Assembly: GCF_051262515.1 (NCBI RefSeq)
Contig: NZ_JBIMER010000001.1
Coordinates: forward strand, 248,001 to 312,000
DNA: 64,000 nt
Source of the DNA: Arthrobacter_N sp051262515
GTDB lineage: Bacteria; Actinomycetota; Actinomycetes; Actinomycetales; Micrococcaceae
Direction: 5' to 3'
The notes below the pieces were generated by a model, which worked only from the letters and a program-made list of their open reading frames with translations, made no database searches and was not told where the DNA came from. How positions within the stretch are numbered: the stretch's first letter is position 1; each line of letters starts with the position of its first letter. Below, in pieces: positions 1-9,582 of this stretch. The translations under genes were made by a program, and so were the position numbers.

Positions 1-2
1 CC

Positions 3-263
3 GTCGGGGCGGCGGCGGGGACGCCGACCGTGGACGGCGCCTACGACGTGCGGTTCTGGCCCTGGGTGGCCCTCGCGGCAGGTGTTTGGGCGATCGGCTG
101 CGGCATCGTGCTCGCCGCGACCGGACGGCACTGGCGGGCCAACCGCAAGTACGCCGCGACCTCAGCCACGGAAGCGCCGTCCGCGGCGGGTCCGGCGGCG
201 GGCCCGGTCAACGAGATCGACGGTTGGGACAGCCTCTCCCGCGGCGAGGACCCCACCCGCTGA
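3..263 (+). CDS. Trp-operon-associated membrane protein, C-terminal part
   Basis: This is the 3' end of a gene that begins before the window; the frame is open from the first bases. It shows one membrane segment (WPWVALAAGVWAIGCGIVLA) followed by a short basic stretch (RHWRANRKY) and an Ala/Pro/Gly-rich cytoplasmic tail ending GEDPTR. Its place just upstream of trpC fits the actinobacterial family of uncharacterised tryptophan-biosynthesis-associated transmembrane proteins (Trp_oprn_chp type). In that family the role is unknown; proximity suggests a link to tryptophan synthesis or its membrane environment. The family call rests on context and on the tail composition, since the N-terminal membrane helices are outside the window. 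Confidence 0.72.
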   Translation, partial: VGAAAGTPTVDGAYDVRFWPWVALAAGVWAIGCGIVLAATGRHWRANRKYAATSATEAPSAAGPAAGPVNEIDGWDSLSRGEDPTR

Positions 264-393
264 CGGCATGCGCTGGGGTGCCGCCGCCGGGCGCAACATG
301 GCGTCCCGCCGGGGAAAAGAATGGCAGAATGTAACTAGTTTCGACCCGGGACGCATTCCCCGGACAACCCAGCCGACGAGGAGCAGAACAGCC

Positions 394-663
394 ATGGCCA
401 CCAAAGCCGAAGCCACCACCGGACACGGTTTCGATCCAATGCACGCGGAGCCGATCGGGCATGGAAACAGTGTTGCGGCGTGGACCGCCGTGGGCATCAT
501 GCTGATCGGCGCGCTCCTCGGTTGCGTGGGATTCGCCATCACGAACGTGCCGCTTCTGGCGGTGGGCTCCGTCGTGGTGATCCTCGGTCTCGTGGCCGGC
601 TGGTTCATGAAGAAGATCGGCTACGGCGTCGGCGGCAGCAAGTCCAAGGACAACGGCCACTAG
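394..663 (+). CDS. HGxxxAAW-motif small membrane protein (DUF6704-like)
   Basis: An 89-residue protein with an N-terminal HGNSVAAW motif at about residues 26-33 and two hydrophobic segments (AVGIMLIGALLGCVGFAI and LLAVGSVVVILGLVAGWF), ending in a Lys/Gly/Ser-rich tail. Actinobacterial proteins with the HGxxPAAW signature are found between the Trp-associated membrane protein and trpC, as here; their function is not known. The ATG follows a purine-rich GAGGAGCAG that can serve as a ribosome binding site. It stops 2 nt before the trpC start, so it is part of the same operon. The two-helix topology is clear; nothing suggests a catalytic role. Confidence 0.82.
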   Translation: MATKAEATTGHGFDPMHAEPIGHGNSVAAWTAVGIMLIGALLGCVGFAITNVPLLAVGSVVVILGLVAGWFMKKIGYGVGGSKSKDNGH

Positions 664-665
664 GC

Positions 666-1496
666 GTGAGCGTTCTCGACGACATCATTTCGGGCGTCCG
701 CGAGGACCTGCGGGGGCGGCAGTCGGACATCGACGCGGCCTCCATCCGCGCGCTGGCCCTCGCCGCAGCGCCCGCCCGCGACGCCTTTGCCACCCTCGGC
801 GGCACGTCCGACGGGACAGGCCGCGACACCATCCTGCGGGTGGTTTCCGAGATCAAGCGCAAAAGCCCGTCCAAGGGCGCCCTCGCGGACATCCCGGAAC
901 CCGCCATTCTGGCGCGCCAGTACCGCGACGGCGGGGCCTCCGTCATTTCCGTGCTCACCGAGGAGCGCCGCTTCGGTGGATCGCTGGCGGATTTCGACGC
1001 CGTCCGCGCCGCGGTCGACCTGCCGCTGCTCCGCAAGGACTTCACGGTGGAGCCGTACCAGATCCTCGAGGCGCGTGCCCACGGTGCCGACCTGATCCTG
1101 CTGATCGTGGCCGCACTGGACGACGCGACGCTGGCCGAGCTTTTGGCGCTGACGCACGACTTGGGCATGAACGCCCTGGTCGAGACGCACACGGAAGAGG
1201 AAGTCGACCGCGCGGTGGCCGTCGGCGCCCGCATCATCGGCGTGAACGTGCGCAACCTCAAGACGCTCGACGTCGACCGGTCCAACTTCGCCCGCCTGGC
1301 GGACAGGATTCCGTCCACGTGCGTGATCATCGCCGAATCCGGGGTGCGCGGAGCCGACGACGTCGCGGACTACGCCGCGCACGGCGCCGACGCGATCCTC
1401 GTCGGCGAAGCCCTGGTGAAGGACAACACCCCGGCCGACGCCGTCCGGGCCTTCATCGCGACCGGCACCGCCGCGCGGCCCGCCCGCAGGGCCTGA
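666..1496 (+). CDS. trpC: indole-3-glycerol phosphate synthase
   Basis: TrpC closes the ring of CdRP to give indole-3-glycerol phosphate in tryptophan synthesis. The 276-residue protein is a full single-domain (beta/alpha)8 barrel. It shows the family motif SEIKRKSPSKG with the catalytic lysines, then SVLTEERRFGGS, LRKDF (third catalytic lysine), DLILLIVAAL, GVNVRNLKTL, IAESGV and the phosphate-binding end AILVGEALV. The GTG at 666 is chosen because it follows the upstream stop by 2 nt and gives the usual N-terminus (VLDDIISGVREDL). No PRAI (trpF) domain is fused to it. It is followed after about 50 nt by trpB. Confidence 0.97.
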   Translation: MSVLDDIISGVREDLRGRQSDIDAASIRALALAAAPARDAFATLGGTSDGTGRDTILRVVSEIKRKSPSKGALADIPEPAILARQYRDGGASVISVLTEERRFGGSLADFDAVRAAVDLPLLRKDFTVEPYQILEARAHGADLILLIVAALDDATLAELLALTHDLGMNALVETHTEEEVDRAVAVGARIIGVNVRNLKTLDVDRSNFARLADRIPSTCVIIAESGVRGADDVADYAAHGADAILVGEALVKDNTPADAVRAFIATGTAARPARRA

Positions 1497-1545
1497 TCGG
1501 GCGCACCTTCCAGCTTTCCCTCCAGCCAGACAGGACGGCCACACC

Positions 1546-2841
1546 ATGACCGAGACCCCCAGCCAGCCAGAGGCGACCGATCCGGTCGACGCCTTCCTCG
1601 ACGGCGGTCCCAGCCTCCGCAATGCCCCCGGCCCCTACTTCGGCGGCTATGGCGGGCGCTGGATGCCCGAATCCCTGATCGCCGCGCTGGACGAGCTGCA
1701 GGACACGTTCGAGAAGGCCAAGGCGGATCCGGCGTTCACCGCCGAAATCGCCGAGCTGAACCGCAACTACTCGGGCAGGCCGTCTTTGCTGACGGAGGCC
1801 AAGCGGTTCGCGGAACACGCCGGGGGAGTCCGTGTTTTCCTCAAGCGCGAGGACCTGAACCACACGGGTTCGCACAAGATCAACAACGTCATCGGCCAGG
1901 CGCTGCTGGCGAAGCGGATGGGCAAGACCCGCCTCATTGCCGAGACCGGCGCCGGCCAGCACGGCGTCGCCAGCGCCACCGCCGCGGCCCTGATGGGGAT
2001 GGAGTGCGTGGTCTACATGGGATCCGAGGACACCCGCCGGCAAGCGCTCAACGTCGCCCGCATGAACCTTCTCGGCGCCACGGTGGTGCCCGTCACCGCC
2101 GGTTCGAAGACGCTGAAGGACGCCATCAACGAGGCGTTGCGCGACTGGGTCGCCAACGTCGACAACACCCACTACCTGCTCGGGACCGCCGCCGGCGCGC
2201 ACCCCTTCCCTGCCATGGTCCGCTTCTTCCACGAGGTCATCGGCGAGGAAGCCAGGGCACAGGTCCTGGAACAGGCCGGACGGCTCCCGGACGCCGTCTG
2301 CGCGTGCATCGGCGGCGGCTCCAACGCCATTGGCATCTTCCACGGCTTCCTCGACGACCCCTCGGTGGAACTCTACGGCTTCGAGGCCGGCGGGGACGGG
2401 GTGGACACCCCGCGTCACGCGGCAACCATCACCCTGGGCAAACCAGGCGTGCTACACGGCGCGCGGACGTATCTCATGCAGGACGACGACGGCCAAACCA
2501 TCGAATCGCACTCCATCTCCGCGGGACTGGACTACCCCGGCGTCGGACCGGAACACTCCCACCTGCACGACATCGGGCGCGTCGCCTACGAACCCATCAC
2601 CGACGCGGAGGCCATGGAGGCGTTCAGCCTGCTGTGCCGCACCGAGGGCATCATCCCCGCCATCGAGTCCTCGCACGCACTGGCCGGGGCAATGAAGGTC
2701 GGCCGGCGCAAGGTGGAAGCCGGAGCGGACCCGAAGGAAACCATCGTCGTGGTGAACCTTTCGGGACGCGGAGACAAGGACGTGGGGACCGCCGCCGAGT
2801 GGTTCGACATCATCGACGACGCCGAAGGACAGGACAAGTAA
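1546..2841 (+). CDS. trpB: tryptophan synthase beta chain
   Basis: A 431-residue PLP enzyme that joins indole and serine to make tryptophan, working in an alpha2-beta2 complex with TrpA. The PLP lysine is K111 in NHTGSHKINN; other signatures are AETGAGQHGVA, the phosphate-binding GGGSNAIG loop and the C-terminal NLSGRGDKD. The N-terminal extension (about 28 residues before GPYFGGYGGRWMPE) is usual for actinobacteria. It is the TrpB1 type, which pairs with TrpA. Its TAA shares one base with the trpA ATG, so translation is likely coupled and gives equal subunit amounts. Confidence 0.98.
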   Translation: MTETPSQPEATDPVDAFLDGGPSLRNAPGPYFGGYGGRWMPESLIAALDELQDTFEKAKADPAFTAEIAELNRNYSGRPSLLTEAKRFAEHAGGVRVFLKREDLNHTGSHKINNVIGQALLAKRMGKTRLIAETGAGQHGVASATAAALMGMECVVYMGSEDTRRQALNVARMNLLGATVVPVTAGSKTLKDAINEALRDWVANVDNTHYLLGTAAGAHPFPAMVRFFHEVIGEEARAQVLEQAGRLPDAVCACIGGGSNAIGIFHGFLDDPSVELYGFEAGGDGVDTPRHAATITLGKPGVLHGARTYLMQDDDGQTIESHSISAGLDYPGVGPEHSHLHDIGRVAYEPITDAEAMEAFSLLCRTEGIIPAIESSHALAGAMKVGRRKVEAGADPKETIVVVNLSGRGDKDVGTAAEWFDIIDDAEGQDK

Positions 2842-3629
2842 TGCAGAGCAAGTCCGCCGCAGCCATCGAACGCGCCCGCTCGGAGGGCCGTCCCGCGCTG
2901 ATCTGCTACCTGCCCGCCGGCTACCCCGACGTGCAGACGACCATCGACGCCGCCGTGGCCATGGCCGAGAACGGCGCGGACATCATCGAGGTCGGGATTC
3001 CCTACTCGGACCCGGTCATGGACGGCACCGTGATCCAGGCGGCGACCGTCCAGGCGCTGGCCGACGGCTTCCGGGTCGCGCAGGTGTTCGACGTGGTCCG
3101 CGGCATCACCGAGCGCTGCGATGCGGCGGTGCTGGTCATGACCTACTGGAACCCCGTGCTCCGGATGGGCGTGGACGAGTTCTCCCGCCGCCTTGCCGAG
3201 GCCGGCGGCGCCGGCCTGATCACGCCGGACCTGATTCCGGACGAGGCCTCCGAATGGCTCGAGGCCTCCGACAGGCACGGGCTGGACCGCGTGTTCCTGG
3301 TCGCACCGAGCTCGACCGTGGAACGCATGCGCTCCACGGTGGAGGCAAGCCGTGGATTCGTCTACTGCGTCTCCATCATGGGCGTCACGGGAGCGCGGAG
3401 CAATGTCGCGAACACCGCGGCCGCCGTCGTCGAGGCAGCGCACGCGGCCGGCGCGGAGCGCGCCTGCGTCGGTCTCGGCGTCTCGCGGGCCGAGCACGTG
3501 GAGGAGATTGGCGCATACGCCGACGGCGTGATCGTCGGAACCGCGCTTGTCGCCGCCCTGCGCGATGGTGGGGTCGAGGCCGTCGGACGGCTCACGGCCG
3601 AACTCAGCGGCAAGGGAGGGACGGCATGA
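2841..3629 (+). CDS. trpA: tryptophan synthase alpha chain
   Basis: A 262-residue TIM-barrel subunit that cleaves indole-3-glycerol phosphate to indole, which is channelled to TrpB. The catalytic acids are visible as E50 in IIEVGIPYSDP and D61 in PVMDG. Other family motifs are VLMTYWNPV, LITPDLIPDE (loop 6 region), the phosphate-binding CVGLGVS and the end GVIVGTALV. Its ATG overlaps the trpB stop (TAATG) and its own stop overlaps the lgt start (ATGA), so trpB, trpA and lgt are translationally coupled. Confidence 0.97.
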   Translation: MQSKSAAAIERARSEGRPALICYLPAGYPDVQTTIDAAVAMAENGADIIEVGIPYSDPVMDGTVIQAATVQALADGFRVAQVFDVVRGITERCDAAVLVMTYWNPVLRMGVDEFSRRLAEAGGAGLITPDLIPDEASEWLEASDRHGLDRVFLVAPSSTVERMRSTVEASRGFVYCVSIMGVTGARSNVANTAAAVVEAAHAAGAERACVGLGVSRAEHVEEIGAYADGVIVGTALVAALRDGGVEAVGRLTAELSGKGGTA

Positions 3630-4612
3630 ATCCGTTCACGGCTCTTCCGGCCTCCATCCCGAGCCCTCCGCAGGAATTCGCCAGTCTCTCGGTCGGTCCG
3701 CTGACCATCCACGCCTACGCCCTGTGCATCCTGGCCGGGATCGTGGCGGCCATGTGGCTGACCGCGCGGCGCTGGCAGTCCAAGGGCGGGCCGGACGGCG
3801 TCGTCTGGGACATCTGCATCTGGGCCATCCCGTTCGGGATCATCGGTGGCCGTCTCTACCACGTCTTGTCGTCGCCGGACGCGTACTTCGGTCCCGGATT
3901 CGACGGTTCGGGCGACCTGAGCCTGATCTGGCAGATCTGGCGCGGCGGGCTCGGCATCTGGGGCGCCGTCGCCCTCGGTCTGGTGGGCGCGTGGATCGGA
4001 TGCCGCAGGTACGGCGTGCGGCTGATGGCGTTCGCCGACGCCGCCGCGCCGGGCGTCCTGCTGGCCCAGGCGATCGGACGCTGGGGCAACTGGTTCAACC
4101 AGGAGCTCTTCGGCGGCCCGACCACCCTGCCATGGGGCCTGGAGATCGACGCGACAAGCCCCAACTTCCCGCCCGATGCCCTGCCGGGGACGCTGTTCCA
4201 CCCCACGTTCCTCTACGAGTTCCTCTGGAACATCGCCGGCGTGGCCATCCTGCTTCTTTTGGACCGCAAGTTCAGGTTCCGCCGGGGCACCATGTTCTGG
4301 GCCTATGTGGCCTACTACACACTCGGCCGCCTGTGGATCGAGGCCATGCGCATCGACGACGCCGAAATGATCTCCTTCTTCGGCGTCACGCAGCGCTTGA
4401 ACGTCTGGACGTCGCTGCTGTTGCTCGTCGTCGCCCTGGTGGTTTTCGCCTATCTCGCCGCGAGATTCAGCGGTCTTCCGGATCCCGGGGTCCATCTTCC
4501 GGGGCGCGCGCCCGAGGAAGAAGGCGCCGAACCGGATGACGACGGGGCGCCGGAGACGGACGCAACCCCCCCTGCCCGGCGGTCCGAGGAAACCAAGTCG
4601 GGCCCCGCGTAA
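3626..4612 (+). CDS. lgt: phosphatidylglycerol--prolipoprotein diacylglyceryl transferase
   Basis: Lgt transfers diacylglycerol from phosphatidylglycerol to the lipobox cysteine of prolipoproteins in the cytoplasmic membrane. The 328-residue protein has about seven membrane segments. Key motifs are GGRLYHV, WRGGLGIWGA, the Lgt signature GRWGNWFNQELFG containing the essential Arg and Asn, and HPTFLYEFLWN. A charged, disordered tail of about 50 residues (EEEGAEPDDDG...) follows the last helix, as in many actinobacterial Lgt proteins. It overlaps trpA by 4 nt; the trp-lgt linkage is common in Micrococcales and need not imply a metabolic link. Confidence 0.96.
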   Translation: MNPFTALPASIPSPPQEFASLSVGPLTIHAYALCILAGIVAAMWLTARRWQSKGGPDGVVWDICIWAIPFGIIGGRLYHVLSSPDAYFGPGFDGSGDLSLIWQIWRGGLGIWGAVALGLVGAWIGCRRYGVRLMAFADAAAPGVLLAQAIGRWGNWFNQELFGGPTTLPWGLEIDATSPNFPPDALPGTLFHPTFLYEFLWNIAGVAILLLLDRKFRFRRGTMFWAYVAYYTLGRLWIEAMRIDDAEMISFFGVTQRLNVWTSLLLLVVALVVFAYLAARFSGLPDPGVHLPGRAPEEEGAEPDDDGAPETDATPPARRSEETKSGPA

Positions 4613-4616
4613 AGAA

Positions 4617-4650
4617 TGCCCCGCGGCTGGGGGTGCCCGGCCGCGGGGTG
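4617..4650 (+). terminator. hairpin after lgt, probable terminator of the trp operon
   Basis: Two perfectly complementary 9-nt arms (4619-4627 CCCCGCGGC and 4640-4648 GCCGCGGGG) with a 12-nt loop begin 6 nt after the lgt stop; two further G-T pairs can extend the stem. There is no T-run, which is usual for intrinsic terminators of high-GC actinobacteria. It separates the trp-lgt operon from gltB. Confidence 0.6.
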
Positions 4651-4971
4651 CTAATCTCTCCATACTTCCGCTTCACGCCGAACCACAACCCTTAAGCGTC
4701 GGTCGCTTCGGAAGAGGCGCGGACTCCCTTGAGCAATCCGGGGCCGCGCACCACAATGAAGTGGACCACCGTTACGTGGAACACCGCCAGTACAAGCCGG
4801 CGGCCCACCTCGGCCGGACGTCCTCCGGCGCAGCCCCGCGCCGCAGAGGAAATCCGACTCACCGGGCACCGTCGGCGACCGCCGGCCTCGACCGCCCAGG
4901 GGCCAACGCCGTCCCTCCGCACCCTTGCGCCGCCACCCCCGTGGCAGACCACCATACGGAGAAAGGACAAC
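4651..4971 (+). other. gltB leader region, no gene seen
   Basis: About 320 nt between the hairpin and the gltB start. The gltB frame is open back to 4729, but the translation there is Arg/Pro/Thr-rich and unlike GltB, so it is taken as untranslated. The true start is marked by GGAGAAAGGACAAC just before the ATG at 4972. The region probably holds the gltBD promoter and a long 5' UTR. I looked for glutamine-riboswitch motifs and did not find any. Confidence 0.5.
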
Positions 4972-7900
4972 ATGAAACTGACCGGAGATCAGCCGCGCGC
5001 ACAGCGCCCTCTGGACGGGGTCGCCACGTCGCCCTTCACCAGCTTTGCCAACATCCCCGAGGCCACGGGCCTCTACAACCCGGAGAACGAGAAGGACGCG
5101 TGCGGCCTGGCCGTTATCGCCACCCTTCGGGGGGAGCCGGGCCACGACATCGTCGATGCGGCGCTGACGGCCCTGCGCAACCTCGAGCACCGCGGCGCCG
5201 TCGGCGCCGACGAAGGCACGGGCGACGGCGCGGGACTGCTCACCCAGGTTCCCGACGAGTTCTTCCGCGCGGTCGTGGACTTTGACCTGCCTCCGGCGGG
5301 TTCCTACGTCGTCGGTACGGCCTTCCTGCCGGACGAGGCGACCATCGAGGCCACGGCCCGCGAAGGCATCGAGGAACTGGCCGCGCAGGAGTCCCTCGCC
5401 GTGCTCGGCTGGCGCGAGGTGCCGGTCGAGGCGTCCATCGTCGGCGCCATGGCGCGCGCCTGCATGCCCCGGTTCGTTCAGCTCTTCCTGGCGCCCGCCG
5501 AGGGAACCGCGACTCCGGTGGAGGACCTGGACGCCCGGGCCTTCCGGTTGCGCAAACGGTCGCAGAACAAGCACGGCGTGTATTTCCCCTCGCTGTCGTC
5601 GAAGACGATCGTCTACAAGGGCATGCTGACCACGGCCCAGCTGGAGCCGTTCTATCCGGACCTGTCCGACGCGCGTTTCAAAACCCGTCTCGGCATCGTC
5701 CACTCGCGTTTCTCCACCAACACGTTCCCCTCGTGGCCGCTGGCTCAGCCTTTCCGCACCATCGCGCACAACGGTGAGATCAACACCGTCAAGGGCAACC
5801 GCAACTGGATGCGCGCCCGCCAGTCCCAGCTCGCCGGCGACGTGCTGGGCGAAGTGCCCGAGGAGCTTTTCCCGATCTGCACGCCGGGCGCCTCCGACTC
5901 GGCGTCGTTCGACGAGGTCGCCGAACTCCTGATGATCTCCGGGCGCCCCATCACGCAGGCCATCATGATGATGATCCCCGAGGCGTGGGAGAACCACACC
6001 TCGATGGACCCGGACCGCCGGGCCTTCTACCAGTACCACTCGATGCTCATGGAGCCGTGGGACGGACCGGCCGCCGTGTCGTTCACCGACGGCAACCTCG
6101 TCGGCGCCGTCCTGGACCGCAACGGCCTGCGGCCGGCGCGCTACTGGGTCACCGACGACGGCCTGGTTGTCCTCGCCTCCGAGGTCGGCGTCGTGGATAT
6201 CGCGCCGGAGAAGATCGTCCGCAAGGGCCGCGTCTCGCCGGGGAAGATGTTCCTGGTCGACACCGAGGCCGGACGCATCATCGAAGACAGCGAGGTCAAG
6301 GCCGAGGTCGCCGCGGCCAACCCGTGGAAGGAGTGGGTCGAGCAGAACGTCATCAAGCTCGAGGACCTGCCCGAACGCGAACACGTCGTGCACACCCCCG
6401 CCTCCGTCGCGCTGCGCCAGCGCACCTTCGGCTACACGAACGAGGAACTCTCGATCCTTCTGGCGCCCATGGCCAAGACCGGGGCGGAGCCCCTCGGCGC
6501 CATGGGGTCGGACACCCCGATCGCCGTCCTCTCCAAGCGGCCCCGGCTGTTGTTCGACTACTTCGCGCAGTCGTTCGCCCAGGTCACCAACCCGCCGCTC
6601 GACGCCATCCGCGAGGAACTGGTCACCAGCATGCACGGTTCGATCGGACCGGACGGGAACCTGTTGGACACCGGCCAGGTCACGGCCCGGCAGATCGCCC
6701 TCACGTTCCCGGTCGTCACCAACGACGAGCTGGCGAAGATCACCAACCTCCGCGACGACAAGGGGACCAAGGTGTCCCTCAAGGTCCGTGGCCTGTACCG
6801 CCCGGAGGGAGGGGAGAAGGAACTGCGGCAGCGCCTGCAGGAGATCTGTGAAAAGGTTTCCGCCGCGATCAACCGCGGTGTGAAGTTCGTGGTGCTTTCC
6901 GACCGCGACTCCAACGCCCAGTGGGCGCCTATCCCGTCGCTGCTGCTGCTCAGCGCCGTGCACCACCACCTGCTCAAGAGCGCCAACCGCACGAAGACGT
7001 CGCTCCTCGTGGAGACCGGCGACGTGCGCGAGGTGCACCACGTGGCGCTGCTGCTCGGCTACGGCGCCTCGGCCATCAACCCCTACCTGGCCCTGGAGTC
7101 GGTGGAGGAGATGGCGCTGCGCGGCGACCTCGGCGACACGACGCCGGAGACGGCGCACGCGAACATGATCAAGGGCCTCGGCAAGGGCGTCCTGAAGATC
7201 ATGTCCAAGATGGGCATCTCCACGGTGTCCTCCTACTGCGGTGCCCAGACCTTCGAGGCGTTGGGCCTGTCCCAGCAGGTCGTCGACCAGTACTTCACGG
7301 GCACCCAGTCGCAGATGGGCGGCGTCGGACTCGACGTCATCGCCATGGAGGCGGCGGCCCGCCACGCCGCCGCGTATCCCGCCGACGGCAACGAGGAACC
7401 GCACCGGGTTCTGGAAACCGGCGGCGAATACCAGTGGCGCCGGGAGGGCCCGCCGCACCTGTTCAACCCGGAGACCGTTTTCCGGCTGCAGCACGCCACG
7501 CGCGAGCGCCGCTACGACATCTTCAAGTCCTACACGCGCGGCGTCGACGACCAGTCCCGGGACCTCATGACGCTCCGCGGTCTCCTCGGCTTCAAGGAGG
7601 GGGTCCGTCCCGCGGTCCCGCTGGACGAGGTGGAGCCGGTCTCCTCGATCGTCAAGCGGTTCTCCACCGGGGCCATGAGCTACGGCTCCATCTCGAAGGA
7701 ATCTCACGAGACGCTGGCCATCGCGATGAACCGCCTGGGCGGCAAGTCGAACACCGGCGAGGGCGGCGAGGACGTCGACCGCCTGCTCGATCCGGAGCGC
7801 CGTTCGGCGGTCAAGCAGATCGCCTCCGGCCGTTTCGGCGTGACGAGCCTGTACCTGACCAACGCCGACGACATCCAGATCAAGATGGCCCAGGGCGCCA

Positions 7901-9582
7901 AACCGGGCGAGGGCGGCCAGCTGATGAGCCAGAAGGTGTACCCGTGGGTGGCGCGCACGCGCCATTCGACGCCGGGCGTCGGCCTCATCTCGCCGCCCCC
8001 GCACCACGACATCTACTCCATCGAGGACCTGGCGCAGCTGATCTACGACGCGAAGCGGGCCAATCCCCGGGCGCGCGTCCACGTCAAGCTCGTCTCCGAG
8101 ATGGGCATCGGCACCGTGGCCGCCGGCGTGACCAAGGCCAAGGCCGACGTTGTGCTGGTCTCCGGGCACGACGGCGGCACGGGCGCCTCGCCGCTGAACT
8201 CGCTCAAGCACGCCGGCGCCCCCTGGGAGCTGGGACTGGCCGAGACGCAGCAGACGCTGATGCTCAACGGCCTGCGCGACCGCGTGGTCGTCCAGGTGGA
8301 CGGCCAGCTCAAAACGGGGCGCGACGTCGTCATCGCCGCGTTGCTGGGTGCCGAGGAGTTCGGTTTCGCCACGGCGCCGCTGGTGGTGTCCGGCTGCATC
8401 ATGATGCGCGTCTGCCACCTGGACACCTGCCCCGTCGGTGTGGCCACGCAGAACCCGGAACTGCGCTCGCGTTTCACGGGCAAGCCGGAGTTCGTGGTGA
8501 ACTTCTTCGAGTTCCTCGCGGAGGAGGTCCGGGAGATCCTGGCCGAGCTCGGGTTCCGCACGATCGACGAGGCCATCGGCCACTCCGAGATGCTGGACAA
8601 GAAGCCGGCGATCGACCACTGGAAGACCGAGGGGCTCGACCTGGAGCCGATCCTCCAGGGCTTCGACGGCGACGGTTCCCCGGTGCGCAACATGGTGGGC
8701 CAGAACCACGAGCTGGAAAAGCACTTCGACAACCGCCTGATCGAGATGAGCGCGGATGCGCTGGAGAACCGCCAGCCGGTCCGCATCAGCCTCGACGTGG
8801 TCAATACCGACCGTTCGGTGGGCACGATGCTGGGCAACGCCGTCACCCGGACGTTCGGGACGGACACGCTGGCCACGGACACCATCGACGTGACGCTCGC
8901 GGGCCAGGCCGGCCAGTCGCTGGGGGCCTTCCTCCCGGAGGGCATCACCATCCGGCTGTTCGGCGACTCGAACGACTACGTCGGCAAGGGTCTCTCCGGC
9001 GGCCGGATCATCGTCCGGCCGGACCGCGCGAACTCGTTCGCCGCTGAGCGGAACGTCATCGCCGGCAACGTGATCGGCTACGGCGCGACGAGCGGGGAGA
9101 TGTTCCTGCGCGGCATCGTGGGCGAGCGTTTCCTCGTGCGAAACTCCGGAGCCACGGCCGTGGCCGAGGGTATCGGCGACCACGGTTGCGAGTACATGAC
9201 AGGGGGCACGGCGCTGGTTCTGGGCCCCACGGGGCGCAACTTCGGCGCCGGCATGTCCGGCGGGCAGGCGTACGTGCTGGATCTGGACCGCACACAGGTG
9301 AACCGCCAGGCGCTCGACGCCGGCGAACTGATCCTGCAGGCCGTTCCCGGCGACGACGTCGAAACGGTGCGCGCCCTGCTCGCGCGTCACGCGGAGGAAA
9401 CGGGATCGACGCTGGCGGCGACGCTGCTGCTTGATTTCCAGGACACCGTCGCCCGCATCACGCAGATCATGCCGCGCGACTACGCCGCCGTGCTGCAAAC
9501 CCGTGCCGCTGCCGAAGCGGAAGGACTCGACCCAGACGGCGAAGCCGTTTGGAACAGGATTTTGGAGGCAACCCGTGGCTGA
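4972..9582 (+). CDS. gltB: glutamate synthase (GOGAT) large subunit
   Basis: The 1536-residue large subunit makes two glutamates from glutamine and 2-oxoglutarate. Order of parts: a 43-residue propeptide; Cys44 (KDACGLAV), which becomes the N-terminal nucleophile of the class II amidotransferase domain; the central domain; the FMN-binding synthase domain with GHDGGTGASPLNSLKHAG; the 3Fe-4S cysteines in SGCIMMRVCHLDTCPVG; and the C-terminal glycine-rich beta-helix domain (GDSNDYVGKGLSGGRI). The ATG at 4972 is picked for its strong ribosome binding site and because it gives the normal propeptide length. It overlaps gltD by 8 nt, as expected for a two-subunit complex. Confidence 0.98.
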   Translation: MKLTGDQPRAQRPLDGVATSPFTSFANIPEATGLYNPENEKDACGLAVIATLRGEPGHDIVDAALTALRNLEHRGAVGADEGTGDGAGLLTQVPDEFFRAVVDFDLPPAGSYVVGTAFLPDEATIEATAREGIEELAAQESLAVLGWREVPVEASIVGAMARACMPRFVQLFLAPAEGTATPVEDLDARAFRLRKRSQNKHGVYFPSLSSKTIVYKGMLTTAQLEPFYPDLSDARFKTRLGIVHSRFSTNTFPSWPLAQPFRTIAHNGEINTVKGNRNWMRARQSQLAGDVLGEVPEELFPICTPGASDSASFDEVAELLMISGRPITQAIMMMIPEAWENHTSMDPDRRAFYQYHSMLMEPWDGPAAVSFTDGNLVGAVLDRNGLRPARYWVTDDGLVVLASEVGVVDIAPEKIVRKGRVSPGKMFLVDTEAGRIIEDSEVKAEVAAANPWKEWVEQNVIKLEDLPEREHVVHTPASVALRQRTFGYTNEELSILLAPMAKTGAEPLGAMGSDTPIAVLSKRPRLLFDYFAQSFAQVTNPPLDAIREELVTSMHGSIGPDGNLLDTGQVTARQIALTFPVVTNDELAKITNLRDDKGTKVSLKVRGLYRPEGGEKELRQRLQEICEKVSAAINRGVKFVVLSDRDSNAQWAPIPSLLLLSAVHHHLLKSANRTKTSLLVETGDVREVHHVALLLGYGASAINPYLALESVEEMALRGDLGDTTPETAHANMIKGLGKGVLKIMSKMGISTVSSYCGAQTFEALGLSQQVVDQYFTGTQSQMGGVGLDVIAMEAAARHAAAYPADGNEEPHRVLETGGEYQWRREGPPHLFNPETVFRLQHATRERRYDIFKSYTRGVDDQSRDLMTLRGLLGFKEGVRPAVPLDEVEPVSSIVKRFSTGAMSYGSISKESHETLAIAMNRLGGKSNTGEGGEDVDRLLDPERRSAVKQIASGRFGVTSLYLTNADDIQIKMAQGAKPGEGGQLMSQKVYPWVARTRHSTPGVGLISPPPHHDIYSIEDLAQLIYDAKRANPRARVHVKLVSEMGIGTVAAGVTKAKADVVLVSGHDGGTGASPLNSLKHAGAPWELGLAETQQTLMLNGLRDRVVVQVDGQLKTGRDVVIAALLGAEEFGFATAPLVVSGCIMMRVCHLDTCPVGVATQNPELRSRFTGKPEFVVNFFEFLAEEVREILAELGFRTIDEAIGHSEMLDKKPAIDHWKTEGLDLEPILQGFDGDGSPVRNMVGQNHELEKHFDNRLIEMSADALENRQPVRISLDVVNTDRSVGTMLGNAVTRTFGTDTLATDTIDVTLAGQAGQSLGAFLPEGITIRLFGDSNDYVGKGLSGGRIIVRPDRANSFAAERNVIAGNVIGYGATSGEMFLRGIVGERFLVRNSGATAVAEGIGDHGCEYMTGGTALVLGPTGRNFGAGMSGGQAYVLDLDRTQVNRQALDAGELILQAVPGDDVETVRALLARHAEETGSTLAATLLLDFQDTVARITQIMPRDYAAVLQTRAAAEAEGLDPDGEAVWNRILEATRG

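Noticed and set aside
4729..4971. Upstream extension of gltB
   Set aside because: The residues are Thr/Arg/Pro-rich and unlike the GltB propeptide, and the strong ribosome site lies directly before 4972.
4613..4971. A glutamine riboswitch before gltB
   Set aside because: I looked for the conserved glnA-type motifs and did not see them.
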